Shown here: positions 23,475-34,140 of the stretch, in pieces | Position numbering within the stretch: position 1 is the first letter of the stretch | Layout of the letters: each line of letters opens with the position of its first letter | Origin: Enoplolaimus lenunculus | Taxonomy: Eukaryota > Nematoda > Enoplea > Enoplida > Thoracostomopsidae | DNA: 64,000 bases | NCBI GenBank assembly: GCA_030248215.1 | Contig: JASANG010000694.1 | Span: 124,001-188,000 of the forward strand | Reading direction: 5' to 3' | Position numbers and translations under genes: made by a program | The notes under the pieces: generated by a model | What the model was told of the DNA's origin: nothing | The model's input: only the letters and a program-made list of their open reading frames with translations | The model's database searches: none

Positions 23475-23933
23475 ATGGAATGGTCGATAGTAAATATGAC
23501 AGTTTGCGGCACGTTTAATATTATTTTTAACTTACATATCTTAGCAGAAGAGTTAAAAGTTACCTATAACCCCAACAGATTTAGCAGAGTAATTTATAAG
23601 CAAGACAAAGCCTGGCTTTCGAAGTGGTTGAATGGAAGGAACCCAACGTACACAGTTCGCAACTACGTCATTACATTTTCACTTCCTCAATCACGACACA
23701 ACTTGCATAAACTGAGTGCCTATTTGCATCGATGTGGTCAAACAGTGTCTTACAGCGGTGAAATGCCTGCACTGCAATTAAATTTGCAACGTGTTACTTC
23801 CTTGATTCATCATTCGGGAAAAGTAATTGCTACCGGAGTAAAAGATTTAGAAATTGTTAATAAGTTGTTAGTGAGATTGTTTATGATGTGCAGATATACT
23901 CTTAGTCCTCAAGGCAATGTATATTATTGTTGA
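23475..23933 (+). CDS. TBP-like protein (Polinton)
   Basis: This 152-residue frame has two segments that match one half-repeat of the TATA-binding protein. The N-terminal segment is IVNMTVCGTFNI...ITYNPNRFSRVIYK-like (the family has NIVATVNL...AEYNPKRFAAVI). The C-terminal segment is TSLIHHSGKVIATGVKDLE (the family has TALIFxSGKMVxTGAKSE). About 65 residues separate them where TBP has only a few. TBP normally has two such repeats, and here I see one. A role in transcribing the element's own late genes is inference. Confidence 0.6.
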   Translation: MEWSIVNMTVCGTFNIIFNLHILAEELKVTYNPNRFSRVIYKQDKAWLSKWLNGRNPTYTVRNYVITFSLPQSRHNLHKLSAYLHRCGQTVSYSGEMPALQLNLQRVTSLIHHSGKVIATGVKDLEIVNKLLVRLFMMCRYTLSPQGNVYYC

Positions 23934-24090
23934 TCGTTTAGTTAAAGATTTGGCAAGTCCGATAGTGCTGTCATACCCAGTTCAAGTAAAGAATTGTGAA
24001 ATTGGCGTCGTACAGTGTACACCGCCTCCCGAAATACAATTATCGCTCTGCAATATTACAACAACGTTAATTCCGAAATTTTGTATGTGA
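23917..24090 (+). CDS. Short frame, possible minor capsid remnant
   Basis: A 57-residue reading overlaps the end of the TBP-like frame by a few codons (VDRLVKDLASPIVLSY, then CTPPPEIQLSLC). Its position before the core and capsid genes is where some Polintons carry the minor capsid (penton) protein, but sequence support is weak. The following 180 bp (24,091-24,270) show no clear gene. Confidence 0.25.
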   Translation: MYIIVDRLVKDLASPIVLSYPVQVKNCEIGVVQCTPPPEIQLSLCNITTTLIPKFCM

Positions 24091-24270
24091 GGACTGATTT
24101 TCATCCGAACCAGTCTACCATGAGCTATTAGTTGACAATTTATCGGTTGTCCGACTGCAAATGTACCCAGTCAAGACAGTGCTAAATTCTAGGATCTTTG
24201 TGGTCTTACACATAAAAAGTATTAAAAAGGATTAATGTTTAAGCTAATATGATCAATAATGAATTCGACA

Positions 24271-24438
24271 ATGTTGAAACTTTTAACCGGTAGCGCCCGG
24301 AGTGGTGTTCCACTTTCCGCGGTGCTCAAGGCAGCACGACGGAACAAACGACGCGGCGGTCGTAAAAGTAATAAAAAGACAAGACGTAGGCGTTCTACTA
24401 AACAAAAGGCTTCAAAACGTAGACGAAGGCGGCGATAA
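24271..24438 (+). CDS. Small basic core protein (Polinton, 55 aa)
   Basis: ATG to TAA codes for 55 residues. After a hydrophobic start (MLKLLTGSARSG) it is almost all Arg/Lys, ending KASKRRRRRR. This is protamine-like and resembles the short DNA-condensing core peptides of adenoviruses and Polintons. It lies directly before the capsid region and overlaps the ATG at 24,438. It looks whole. Confidence 0.55.
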   Translation: MLKLLTGSARSGVPLSAVLKAARRNKRRGGRKSNKKTRRRRSTKQKASKRRRRRR

Positions 24439-24439
24439 T

Positions 24440-25755
24440 GGCAACACATGTTTTGCCTCATCTTAGTGTAACGTTTTTGGGTTAGACTTCGACCACGTTC
24501 CACCTGTACAACAAATTCAAAATTACCAGATAATCGAAACAACGTGTTTTACCGGTCTTCCTTCAGAAGATTACTTGACACCACTAGAATTCCGGTTTGG
24601 CGGTTCTTCTGATTATGTAGACTTGGATGCGATTATGATATACCTTCAGTTTGAAATTATGGCAGTAACTATAAATTAGTCTAGGCCTAGTTCAACTGGG
24701 AAAAAACTTTAAAGAAACCAAAACGTGCCTTAGAGTCTGAGAATTCGCCACAAATAAATGATAATGACGAAACTGTGGACAGAGTTAGGCGTAATGAACA
24801 GTTAACAACGAATTTTGGTCCGGTTAATTTGCTATTGTATTCATTATTCGAAAAGGTCGAACTGAAGATAGGGGGTAAAACGGTATCACTGGAACAAACC
24901 AATTATGCCTATATCATGTACGCTAAGCGCCAGAAAATATTTGTTGCACACCGCGGTGTATTCACCAGACTTTGCGTATGCTTTTGATCAAGGCCGGGAA
25001 ATTAACCAGGGTTTACATATGCGTGCAGCTATGGTTAGTCAAAGCAAATAATTATATGGACGAGTGTTTTCAGATTTTATAAATTCTGGAAAGTTTATGC
25101 CAGGCAATCTTCCAATTACTTTAGTACTATAGAGAACTAAACCTTCATTTTGTTTTGTAGGACCAGAAAATTTTAAATGCAATATTAAAATAAATCAGGC
25201 CAAACTTTACATTACGTACGTTACGTTAACGCCGGCAAGTTTAGCACAGTATAAAAGAATTTTGTCTGGCTCAGGCTTTAAGTGCCCCATCATTCGTCAC
25301 AGTATCACCACTAAAACACTAGGGATTGGCGACCGCAATATATCCTGGTCAGTATTGAGTAACTCTCGAATACCACGAAAAATTGTGCTGTTTCAAGTTA
25401 GAGCAAGTGCTTATAATGGCGATATAACCAAAAATCCTTTTAATTTTGAGAGGTTTGGTTTGCAGTCATTGCAAGTGTTTATAAATAAACGATCGTATCC
25501 GTATAATGTACCTATGACTCTTTCAGAAACTGACTTGTATAGATTGTATTATCAATTTTTAAAGGCAATGAATTTGCGAACTTAGAACCTGGGTTTAATA
25601 CTAAGGATTATGTTCTAGGTGGATATTTGACGATACAGTTATTTTAACCCGTGATGGGACTGCTAGTTGCGGTTACTTTTCTCTGCCTGAGTTTGGTAAT
25701 ATGGATATCGAATTAAATTATGAAAAAGGATTGAGTGAGCCAGTTGTGTTATTTA
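24440..25755 (+). CDS. Polinton major capsid protein region (fossil)
   Basis: Segments match the double-jelly-roll major capsid protein of Polintons: PLEFRFGGSSDYVDLDAI near the start, NFGPVNLLLYSLFEKVELKI, KLYITYVTLTPASLAQY, then SRIPRKIVLFQVRASAYNGD and KNPFNFERFGLQ, followed by a LYRLYYQFLKAMNL-like region. The last two blocks are the most typical. The region is broken in several places. Its location between core protein and ATPase is as expected for a virion gene block. Confidence 0.7.
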
Positions 25756-25794
25756 TGTTAGCAGAATATGATAGTGTGTTAGTGTTAAAAGCAA

Positions 25795-26445
25795 ATGGCG
25801 AGTTTAGTTGAACAGAATGATACTCCCCTTCTACTTGATCCTCCGTACAATGCTATCGTTAGTGGTTCTACTAATTCTGGCAAAAGCTACTTTATTCGAA
25901 AAATTTTGCAACATTGCAATGATGTGCATACGACTTCTTTTGAAAGAATTTATTATTGCTATAATTTTGCAGAGCCAGAACTACTAGAAATTAAAATTAA
26001 TAACTTAAATCTGGTTTCTGGATTCCCTGAGTTCCTGTTTGCAGAGCATGAAACGTATGGTCATACGCTAGTCATTTTAGACGACCTGATGGAAAATTTG
26101 ATAGGCGATAAAAAATTGATTACTATGTTTACTAGAATGAGGCATCAATTGATTTCCATAATTTTTGTAGTTCAAAACTTGTATTTTTGTTCAAAGGTAG
26201 GACCCTGTACTCGTCTAAATACAGATTATTATTTTCCATTTGAGAATAGAGGTGATCTTGCAATGCTGAATTCATTAGGGTCTCGAATGTTTCCGGCAAG
26301 AAAGGGATATTTGTTAGCAGCATATCAGAAATCATTAAAAAAGCGCTTTGGATACTTATTGGTAAACATTAAACCAGGATCTCCTAACGAATTCAGGTTG
26401 TTTGAAGGCTTGTTACCATATGAGCAAAGTTATGTGTACTTATAG
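25795..26445 (+). CDS. Packaging ATPase, FtsK/HerA-A32 type (Polinton)
   Basis: This 216-residue open frame starts MASLVEQNDTPLLLDPPYNA. The Walker A is GSTNSGKS at about residue 23 and the Walker B is TLVILDDLME at about residue 88. A sensor-like FVVQNLYFCSK follows, then the C-terminal family pattern ending in YLLVNIKPGSP. Such enzymes pump DNA into the capsid. Length matches the family and it looks whole. Confidence 0.85.
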   Translation: MASLVEQNDTPLLLDPPYNAIVSGSTNSGKSYFIRKILQHCNDVHTTSFERIYYCYNFAEPELLEIKINNLNLVSGFPEFLFAEHETYGHTLVILDDLMENLIGDKKLITMFTRMRHQLISIIFVVQNLYFCSKVGPCTRLNTDYYFPFENRGDLAMLNSLGSRMFPARKGYLLAAYQKSLKKRFGYLLVNIKPGSPNEFRLFEGLLPYEQSYVYL

Positions 26446-26452
26446 TCGACGA

Positions 26453-26735
26453 TGAGTAAGGCGTTGAAAAAGAATTTAGTAACCTTGGAATATCTAACAA
26501 AAGGTGATATTACTTATGTGAACGATTACAAGATGTTATCGAGGTGCTTCCAAAGCGCATGCACAACAAAGCGAAAATACTGGCACACTATATAGAACCC
26601 TACATTAAAGTCAATAGTCAGCAGCGGATAATTTATTCCGACGGAAGCACTGGATCTCATCTGTTGGACTTGATTCGATATACTATCTCACCACCGATCT
26701 TAAACGTACACAGGCCAAAGGATTATACAAAGTTT
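26453..26735 (+). CDS. Polinton 3' small protein region, cut off by duplicated DNA
   Basis: The region includes VLPKRMHNKAKILAHYIEPY and SDGSTGSHLLDLIRYTI, a pattern (KRxxKAKxLLxYI...GSxxxDLIRY) common to a small Polinton protein. Its coding sequence then runs without a gap into the NADAR-derived duplicate that starts near 26,735, giving a chimeric frame to 26,969. The element's original 3' end is therefore missing. Confidence 0.55.
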
Positions 26736-27195
26736 GCTTTCGATGAAAACAACTGGAGAAACGTTTCAGAAGAGATAATGTACCGTGCTTTGTGTAAGAA
26801 GTTCACAACAAGCACTGCATCACGAGAGCATCTTAAATCCACTGCAGGTCACAAACTGGTATATGCAACTGTGTACGACCTGGATGTGGATCAGGAATAT
26901 GTCCCGACGACAATGCATATACGCAAACATCTGTTTATTCCGGAAGTAACAAGCTTGGTGAAGCGTTAATGAAAATTAGAGACGTTATTCTCTGTTCAGA
27001 ACATAATTCTGTCTAATGTTACCCATGAATGTTTGTAAAATATTTTGCTTTGTGTATTGACACACTTAATTTGGGCATAAAGAGTAAGTAAATTTAACTG
27101 ATATACCTCGCAACGCGACGTATTATAGATAAATTTACAACTCTTTTCTTTAACACTAGGAACACTGACAAGTAAAATTCAGTGTTCACAATGTA
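26735..27195 (+). repeat. Direct duplicate of the NADAR 3' half and its 3' flank
   Basis: About 460 bp (from TTCGATGAAAACAACTGGAG to CAGTGTTCACAATGTA) are repeated almost exactly at 27,608-28,067. The copies include coding sequence and roughly 200 bp of 3' non-coding sequence. The copy here is joined to Polinton sequence on its left. Few differences are seen, so the duplication is recent relative to the Polinton's decay. Confidence 0.8.
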
Positions 27196-27361
27196 CGGTA
27201 TCGTGGGGCGACTTTAGCCTTATGGGGCGGCTTTGGCCACCACCCACACATTGATATTTAGATGTATTACAATAAAATCATAGTGGTTACATAGCTGTGT
27301 ATGATTTGAATTAGCGCGCGCAACGATTATTTTTGTTGTGTTTAATTGTGTAAGTGTTTAA

Positions 27362-27886
27362 GTGGGGCACGAGAAGATTGTGACAGGTCCTGAAGGCGAA
27401 AAATTTCATTTAGTTTTTACTGGATATTCTCCTCTGGCCAACTTCTACGTAGACAGATTCGTATGTGATGGCGTTGTTTACTTCAGCGTTGAACAGTATT
27501 ACCAAGCCAGAAAAGCGTTGCACTTTGGCGATATCTACTCTTACCAGAAAATCATGCAAACAAGGTCCCCAAGAAAAGCATACGAGATATCAAAGGGTAT
27601 CGCGAATTTCGATGAAAACAACTGGAGAAACGTTTCAGAAGAGATAATGTACCGTGCTTTGTGTAAGAAGTTCACAACAAGCACTGCATCACGAGAGCAT
27701 CTTAAATCCACTGCAGGTCACAAACTGGTATATGCAACTGTGTACGACCTGGATTTGGGATCAGGAATATGTCCCGACGACAATGCAAATACGCAAACAT
27801 CTGTTTATCCCGGAAGTAACAAGCTTGGTGAAGCGTTAATGAAAATTAGAAACGTTATTCTCTGTTCAGAACATAATTCTGTCTAA
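27362..27886 (+). CDS. NADAR (YbiA-like) domain protein
   Basis: The 174-codon open stretch shows the NADAR family pattern: YSPLANFYVDRF, FSVEQYYQARKA, ISKGIANFDENNW, MYRALCKKF, LKSTAGHKLVYA. Family members cleave N-glycosidic bonds of riboflavin-pathway intermediates or ADP-ribosyl-guanine. The open frame has no ATG: a stop lies directly before a GTG at 27,362, and the first Met is about residue 65. The gene therefore needs a spliced upstream exon or is 5'-truncated. The C-terminus (DLGSGICPDDNANTQTSVYPGSNKLGEALMKIR, here shortened to key pieces) holds the expected Gly-rich G-x-G and N-x-LG blocks. NADAR genes occur in many large DNA viruses and as host genes; ownership by the Polinton is uncertain. 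Confidence 0.65.
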   Translation: MGHEKIVTGPEGEKFHLVFTGYSPLANFYVDRFVCDGVVYFSVEQYYQARKALHFGDIYSYQKIMQTRSPRKAYEISKGIANFDENNWRNVSEEIMYRALCKKFTTSTASREHLKSTAGHKLVYATVYDLDLGSGICPDDNANTQTSVYPGSNKLGEALMKIRNVILCSEHNSV

Positions 27887-28069
27887 TGTTACACATGAAT
27901 GTTTGTAAAATATTTTGCTTTGTGTATTGACACACTTAATTTGGGCATAAAGAGTAAGTAAATTTAACTGATATACCTCGCAACGCGACGTATTATAGAT
28001 AAATTTACAACTCTTTTCTTTAACACTAGAAACACTGACGAGTAAAATTCAGTGTTCACAATGTAAGTA

Positions 28070-29930
28070 CCCGAATTAGTTAATTTATTGAATAATGGCG
28101 CAGTCAAATTGTAATGTATAGAATGTTTCTGCAGTTATAATAATATAACAGACAACTATCTGTATTGAAACATTCCCACTTTAAACAAAATTGTAGTCAT
28201 TTACAGTTGGAACACAACCAACCTAACATATTTTTTATCTACATGCGTGACCACATACTTTAGTTTCATATAATAAATTCTTAAAGTTGTAATTTGTTGA
28301 TTGAGCGATACATAAACACATAAAATTTAAACAATAACGAACCTGTCGAATACGAGTTCGTTCGAAATTATTCGAATTTTGTCCGCCATCAATATTAATT
28401 CCATCAGACACACCAGTGCCACTCGAAGATTCGCTACCGTCATTACCATCATTATAATTATTGTCATCATCGTTGTCTTCGTTGTCGTTACGTTCCTTAA
28501 GCAATTTCACACAATTTGCGTAACATTCGATAATAAATACACTTCGAATTCATGTTTAGAACAATTTTGTCTAAATCGCAAATCAATCGAACCGCTACAT
28601 AGTTTTCTACGCATATATAGTGCAAAACGTAGTAGTGCGTTCTTAAGTAGCTATCATTTCATTTTATCCCAGCCATATAAATTACTACTCAGGTGACTGA
28701 CTAAAGATACTCCGAAACTCAGGTGACTGACTAAAGACACTCCGAATTAATGTGATTTCAAGTGCTAGGAAAACTATTATAGCATAATTTTAATAAGTTT
28801 GCTTACATTGCACTCAAAAACACCCCTACATTAATGTTTCTCCAAAAGTCGCTTGGCGTGGCTACTCTAGTGCTTCTGCTGTTGCTACGGTAAGATTATG
28901 CATCATTAACACCATCATCATGATCATAATCAACAGCTGGAGCCTTGGCAAAACTCCCTATCTAAACATGTAATAGAATAGTATGAAATTTTCAGTTATA
29001 ACTAATTGCTTTTGAAGGACGTGTCGTTTAATAAACTGGCGATAATCGTGGATTCCACTTGTAATGCATTCTGTTCTGCACTTGTGTAATGGAATGATTT
29101 CGTGCCAAAATGTGCGTGCTACAGGTTGTGACATAGTTCACTTACATTAACCGCGTGCATTGGCATAACATTTTCGCAATCATAAGGCCGTATTTCATGA
29201 AACAAAGGCGCCAGTTCCGACTTTGATTGCATTTGTTGTTGAACCACGGAGACGTTATTCATTTGGTTACTTTGATGTCCGGCCCCATTCAAAGCCGGGT
29301 GTTCATAATCCTAAAATACGGCATTGGGTTCATGGGCAGGGTCTCAGCCCAATAACCAGAAGTGTATGATAATAAGGATGTGACTGTGTCGGTTAACGTG
29401 CATCTATACAGCTTATGGGTTTTCGGGAACTTATTCCAGTATAGTCTTAATTAAACCATTTTTGAAACGAGTACTAACAATTTATAGTTTCTAAAAGCTT
29501 AAAACACTAAGTTGGTAAGCAATACTCGTAAAGGTGAATTTAAAACTAAATGAAAATACTGCTTAAATAATAATTCTCACATAAGTTCTGTATGTGCAAT
29601 CACTCTACAATTCACTAAATGAATGTTATGGGTATTCAACGTCTAAAAAGGTAGCGTTCCTGTTAATTCCTTTAAACGAAACATCCAGATTAAAGTTATT
29701 ACAGCTTTAAAGTTTTGAGTCGCACTGTTCATTTTACATCTAGTTACACATTAAACTTACAGGCTCGAAATTTATTTCTTGAATGTGTGCCAAATCAGAT
29801 GATTTTATTTGTTTTCTTACCTGAAAACTCACACCAGTTGACTAATGATATGCGCTTCTATATGCAAGATATTTAAACTCGCATCTGTTTTTCACTCAGC
29901 TAACGGAACTTTAACTTGTTATCAAACAAT
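28070..29930. other. Gene-poor interval with a short tandem repeat
   Basis: A 30-bp unit (ACTCAGGTGACTGACTAAAG...) is tandemly doubled at 28,687-28,745. A minus-strand frame at 28,235-28,510 encodes an Asp/Asn-rich stretch that could be a low-complexity exon (a GT follows its ...ATTCGACAG), but nothing else supports it. The rest shows no gene. Confidence 0.4.
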
Positions 29931-29934
29931 TAGA

Positions 29935-30400
29935 AAAATTTATGACATAGCTACCCCAAACAATTTTCAAAATTTCCCGCCAATCATCTAAAATTCAAAA
30001 ATGATTAATGACATAGCTACCCGAACAAAAATTCAAAATTTCCCGCTAGCAATTTGAAGTTTAAAAATGCTTAATGACATAGCTACTACAAACAATAATT
30101 TCAAAATTTACCGCCAATAATCTATCTGAAATTCAAAAAATGATAAATGACATAGCTACCCAAACCATTTTCAAAATTTACCGCCAATAATCTGAAATTA
30201 AAAAATGGTTAATGACATAGCTACCCGAACAAAAATTCAAAATTTCCCGCGAGCAATCTGAAATTTAAAAATTATTAATGACATAGCTACCACAAACAAA
30301 ATTTCAAAATTTCCCGCCAATAATCTGAAATTCAAAAAATGAGTAATGACATAGCTACTCCAAACAAAATTTCAAAATTTCCCACCAGCAGTTTGAAATT
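29935..30400. repeat. Satellite A, ~67-bp units
   Basis: About seven units of 66-73 bp. Each contains TGACATAGCTACCC, then AAAATTTCAAAATTTCCCGC, then CAATCTGAAATT. It passes directly into satellite B. Confidence 0.75.
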
Positions 30401-32345
30401 TAAAACCAGGTGAAAATTATTAAAAAGTGTGTAGGCAACAGAAGGTATCTGTTTTTGTGATTTCAGGGACCGCACCAGAAGTACATAAAAGGTCGACCAG
30501 GTGAAAATTATTGAGAAAGTGTGTCGGCAGTAGAAGGTATCTGTTTTTGTTATTTTCGGGAGCATACCAGAAGTACATAAAAGTTCGACAAGGTGAAAAT
30601 TATCGAGAAACTGTGTAGGCAGTAGAAAGTATCTGTTTTCGTGATTTTAGGGACTGTACCAGAAGTACATAAAAATTCGACCAGGTGAAAATTATCGAGA
30701 AGGTGTGTAGAAAGTAGAAGGTAGCTGTTTTTGTGATTTTAGGGACCGTACCAGAAGTACATAAAAATTCGACCACGTGAAAATTTTGGCGAAGGTGTGT
30801 GGGCAGTAGAAGGTATCTGTTTTCGTGATTTTGGGGACTGTACCAGAAGTACGTGAAAATTCGACCAGATGAAAATTATCGAGAAAGTGTGTAGGCAGTA
30901 GAAGGTATCTGTTTTTGTGATTTTCGGGACCGTAGAAGTACAGAAAAATTCGACCAGGTGAAAATTATCGAGAAAGTGTGTAGGCAGTAGAAGGTATCTG
31001 TTTTCGTGATGTTAGGGACCGTACCAGAAGTGCATAAAAATTCGACCAGGTGAAAATTATCGATAAAGTGTGTAGGCAGTATCTGTTTCGTGATTTTAGG
31101 GACTGTACCAGAAGTACATAAAAATTCGACCACGTGAAAATTATCGAGAAAGTGTGTAGGCAGTAGAAGGTATCTGTTTTCGTGATTTTAGGGACCGTAC
31201 CAGAGGTACATAAAAATTCGACCAGATGAAAATTATCGAGAAAGTGTGTAGGCAGTAGAAGGTATCTGTTTTCGTGATTTTAGGGACCGTACCAGAAGTA
31301 GATAAAAATTCGACCAGGTGAAAATTATCGAGAAAGTGTGTAGGCAGTAGAAGGTATCTGTTTTTGTGATTTTAGGGACCGTACCAGAAGTACATAAAAA
31401 TTCGACCACGTGAAAATTATCGAGAAAGTGTGTAGGGAGTAGGAGGTATCTGTTTTCGTGATTTTCGGGACCGTACCAGAAGTTCATAAAAATTCGACCA
31501 GGTGAAAATTTTGGCGAAGGTATGCAGGCAGTAGAAGGTATCAGTTTTTGTGATTTTCGGGACCGTACCAGAAGTACATAAAAATTCCACCAGGTGAAAA
31601 TTTTGGCTAAGGTGTGTCGGCAGTAGAAGGTATCTGTTTTCGTGATTTTGGGGACTGTACCAGAAGTACGTGAATATTCGACCAGATGAAAATTATCGAG
31701 AAAGTGTGTAGGCAGTAGAAGGTATCTGTTTTTGTGATTTTCGGGACCGTGCCAGAAGTACAGAAAAATTCGACCAGGTGAAAATTATCGAGAAAGTGTA
31801 TAGGCAGTAGAAGGTATCTGTTTTCGTGATGTTAGGGACCGTACCAGAAGTGCATAAAAATTCGACCAGGTGAAAATTATCGAGAAAGTGTGTAGACAGT
31901 AGAAGGTATCTGTTTTTGTGATTTTAGGGACCGTACCAGAAGTACATAAAAATTCGACCAGGTGAAAATTATCGAGAAAGTGTGTAGGCAGTAGAAGGTA
32001 TCTGTTTCGTGATTTTAGGGACCGTACCAGAAGTACATAAAAATTCGACCAGATGAAAATTATCGAGAAAGTGTGTAGGCAGTAGAAGGTATCTGTTTTT
32101 GTGATTTTAGGGACCGTACCAGAAGTACATAAAAATTCGACCACGTGAAAATTATCGAGAAAGTGTGTAGGGAGTAGGAGGTATCTGTTTTCGTGATTTT
32201 CGGGACCGTACCAGAAGTTCATAAAAATTCGACCAGGTGAAAATTTTGGCGAAGGTATGTAGGCAGTAGAAGGTATCTGTTTTCGTGATTTTGGGGACTG
32301 TACCAGAAGTACGTGAAAATTCGAGCAGGGAAAATTATTAACAAA
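30400..32345. repeat. Satellite B, ~92-bp units
   Basis: About 21 units of roughly 92 bp with the consensus TTCGACCAGGTGAAAATTAT, CGAGAAAGTGTGTAGGCAGT, AGAAGGTATCTGTTTTCGTG, ATTTTAGGGACCGTACCAGA, AGTACATAAAAA. Higher-order identity is visible: the blocks at 31,140-31,500 and 31,980-32,235 are nearly the same. Long minus-strand open stretches (for example 31,785-32,222) are just the repeat read in frame. Confidence 0.85.
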
Positions 32346-34140
32346 AGGTGTGGGCAGTAGAATATGAATATTTTGAACAACCTACAAATTTTAGAATATT
32401 TGTACTTAATGTAAAGCTACCATATAGAATTCTGTTGTTCGCGTTCAGTAGTTATTGAGTAGAACCAACCTTCACTGGAGACTTCCAAACTTCGTTTCGA
32501 CATCGCGTGCAACCACCAAAAACGCACGCAGTAGTTTAAAAAGTTCGTATACTTATTACAATATTGTTACGGCTGCGACCAACGGGTACCTCTGCGGACG
32601 AATCCGAGTGGTATCCCTCACGGGTGTTCATGGCCGTGGGTCTGCCTAGTAAGCCAACGTGTCTAGCGGATGATGGTCCCCCAGGCGTGACGTCGGGTTT
32701 TGAGAGTCACAAAATTCCAACGTCGTCATACGCCTAAGCTCTCATGAACACTCGCGTGCGTGGCTAAGTCGCGCCCCCAACACATAGTTATAATTCGGAA
32801 GGGTGTGGTTGCCGCTGATTTTCATGATTAGGACTAATGATTTCTGCGCCTAAATCCTGGTGAGCACTTGGTCACCTGACAAGGTTCGTTGATTTCACCT
32901 AAACACCTATTGCAATTTTGTAGAATTTGGATGTCTAGGTTATTAGTCTATTGTAATAGAGGGCGAATCGACCCGCGCCTCTGGGTTTTTGCTCCAAAAT
33001 GGGTAGTTTGGTTCGCACCAGTACTGTTTTATCTCTTGAAATTTCAGCCATGGCTCTAGGCCAGGAATTTTCTCGACTGCTCAAGGGTTCAGCAAGGAAC
33101 ACAACCTAAAGTTTTGGTTTATTGAGTCTACACATTTTATTTCATGTAATTACCTCTATGCAACGAAACTGGGACTAATCAGTCTCCTGCTTGACAGCCT
33201 ATAGTTATGTTGCGCACAGAACGATGGTTACGATAAAATTAGCTGAAAGTTAGTTGAAATTACTGACTGAAAGTGAAATTACGATTTGATCTCTTATACA
33301 CCTCTAGATCCCTGTACGCTGGGATAGTCTTACCATGACCTAATGTTGACTGGTTGCTGTGAAAGAGTTACGTATTGTTACCCCTGGGTATGCTCATGCA
33401 ACGGATTTTCCTGTGCCAAGCTGCTTAGAGCATTGTCCGTTAAAGCAGCAAAGGCAGGGCGATGCATAACTCGTGTGGTAGAGCTGCTGTGTGGAGGGCA
33501 CACTGTTGAATGAGCACACGCATGGTTCCTAAATACCTATCTGAGAAGACACGCGCGCGTACTACATGAGTTGTAGGTGGTGAAATGAGTTAAGGTATTC
33601 TTTTAGTCGGCCACAAAGTTGAAGGTAAATTCGCGAGTAGAGGTGATAAACCGCGCCTGTTTCTTACAGTTATGTATCCTGTTCACTCCTAAGCCTAGGT
33701 CTCTCACGGCTGCATATTCAACAGTTTGATAGTCAACGGCGGTGGTATGCCTTGCAGCTAAGTTGCTAGGGCCTGACTAGAATCGTCTGAATTCACGGGG
33801 CATACGAAAGTTTTGTACTTGACAGGCAGGGCCTTAGCTCTTTTGTCTGACAATTCCCTAATGCTTAGCATCGGGCTGACTTGGCCTCCCTGCTGCCGTT
33901 GACACTCAACACTCTGAGTATTACTAAATAGATTTTTGTCCTGGCCAGTGACTATTCACCGAAATTCAGGCCTCAAAATTTTTATCCTGATCACACGCCT
34001 AATGCGTTTCACATGATACGTGCCCCTTCATGAGATTGGCAGGAAAATTTGTACCTGCGTTGTCGCCAACGCCAGGCAAAGTTTAAGGTAAAATTCCAGC
34101 TCACACCCCCTTTGTGATACCGAGAAAATCCTAGTGCGGC

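Larger units (their letters stand above)
15357..26970. mobile_element. Polinton (Maverick), broken
   Basis: The gene set is diagnostic: protein-primed DNA polymerase B and a zinc-finger N-terminus on the minus strand; YqaJ exonuclease, small cysteine and membrane proteins, chromodomain integrase, a TBP-like protein, a basic core protein, a double-jelly-roll type major capsid protein and an A32-like packaging ATPase on the plus strand. The element is broken, with roughly ten disruptions over its length. I see no terminal inverted repeats, so the true ends are unknown. The right end is replaced by duplicated NADAR sequence. No cysteine protease was recognised. It looks old compared with the giant LTR element. 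Confidence 0.85.

Noticed and set aside
28235-28510. Asp/Asn-rich minus-strand frame as a gene
   Set aside because: Low complexity, no homology recognised, and only a weak donor at its edge.
15000-29000. Polinton terminal inverted repeats
   Set aside because: I compared the outer flanks by eye and found no inverted match; the ends are unresolved.
30876-32222. Repetitive minus-strand peptides (FLCTSGTVPKITKTDTF type)
   Set aside because: They are translations of satellite B. The unit length is not a multiple of three and the frames end at unit differences.
30400-32345. CRISPR-like regular spacing
   Set aside because: Units are continuous with no variable spacers, and the genome is eukaryotic.
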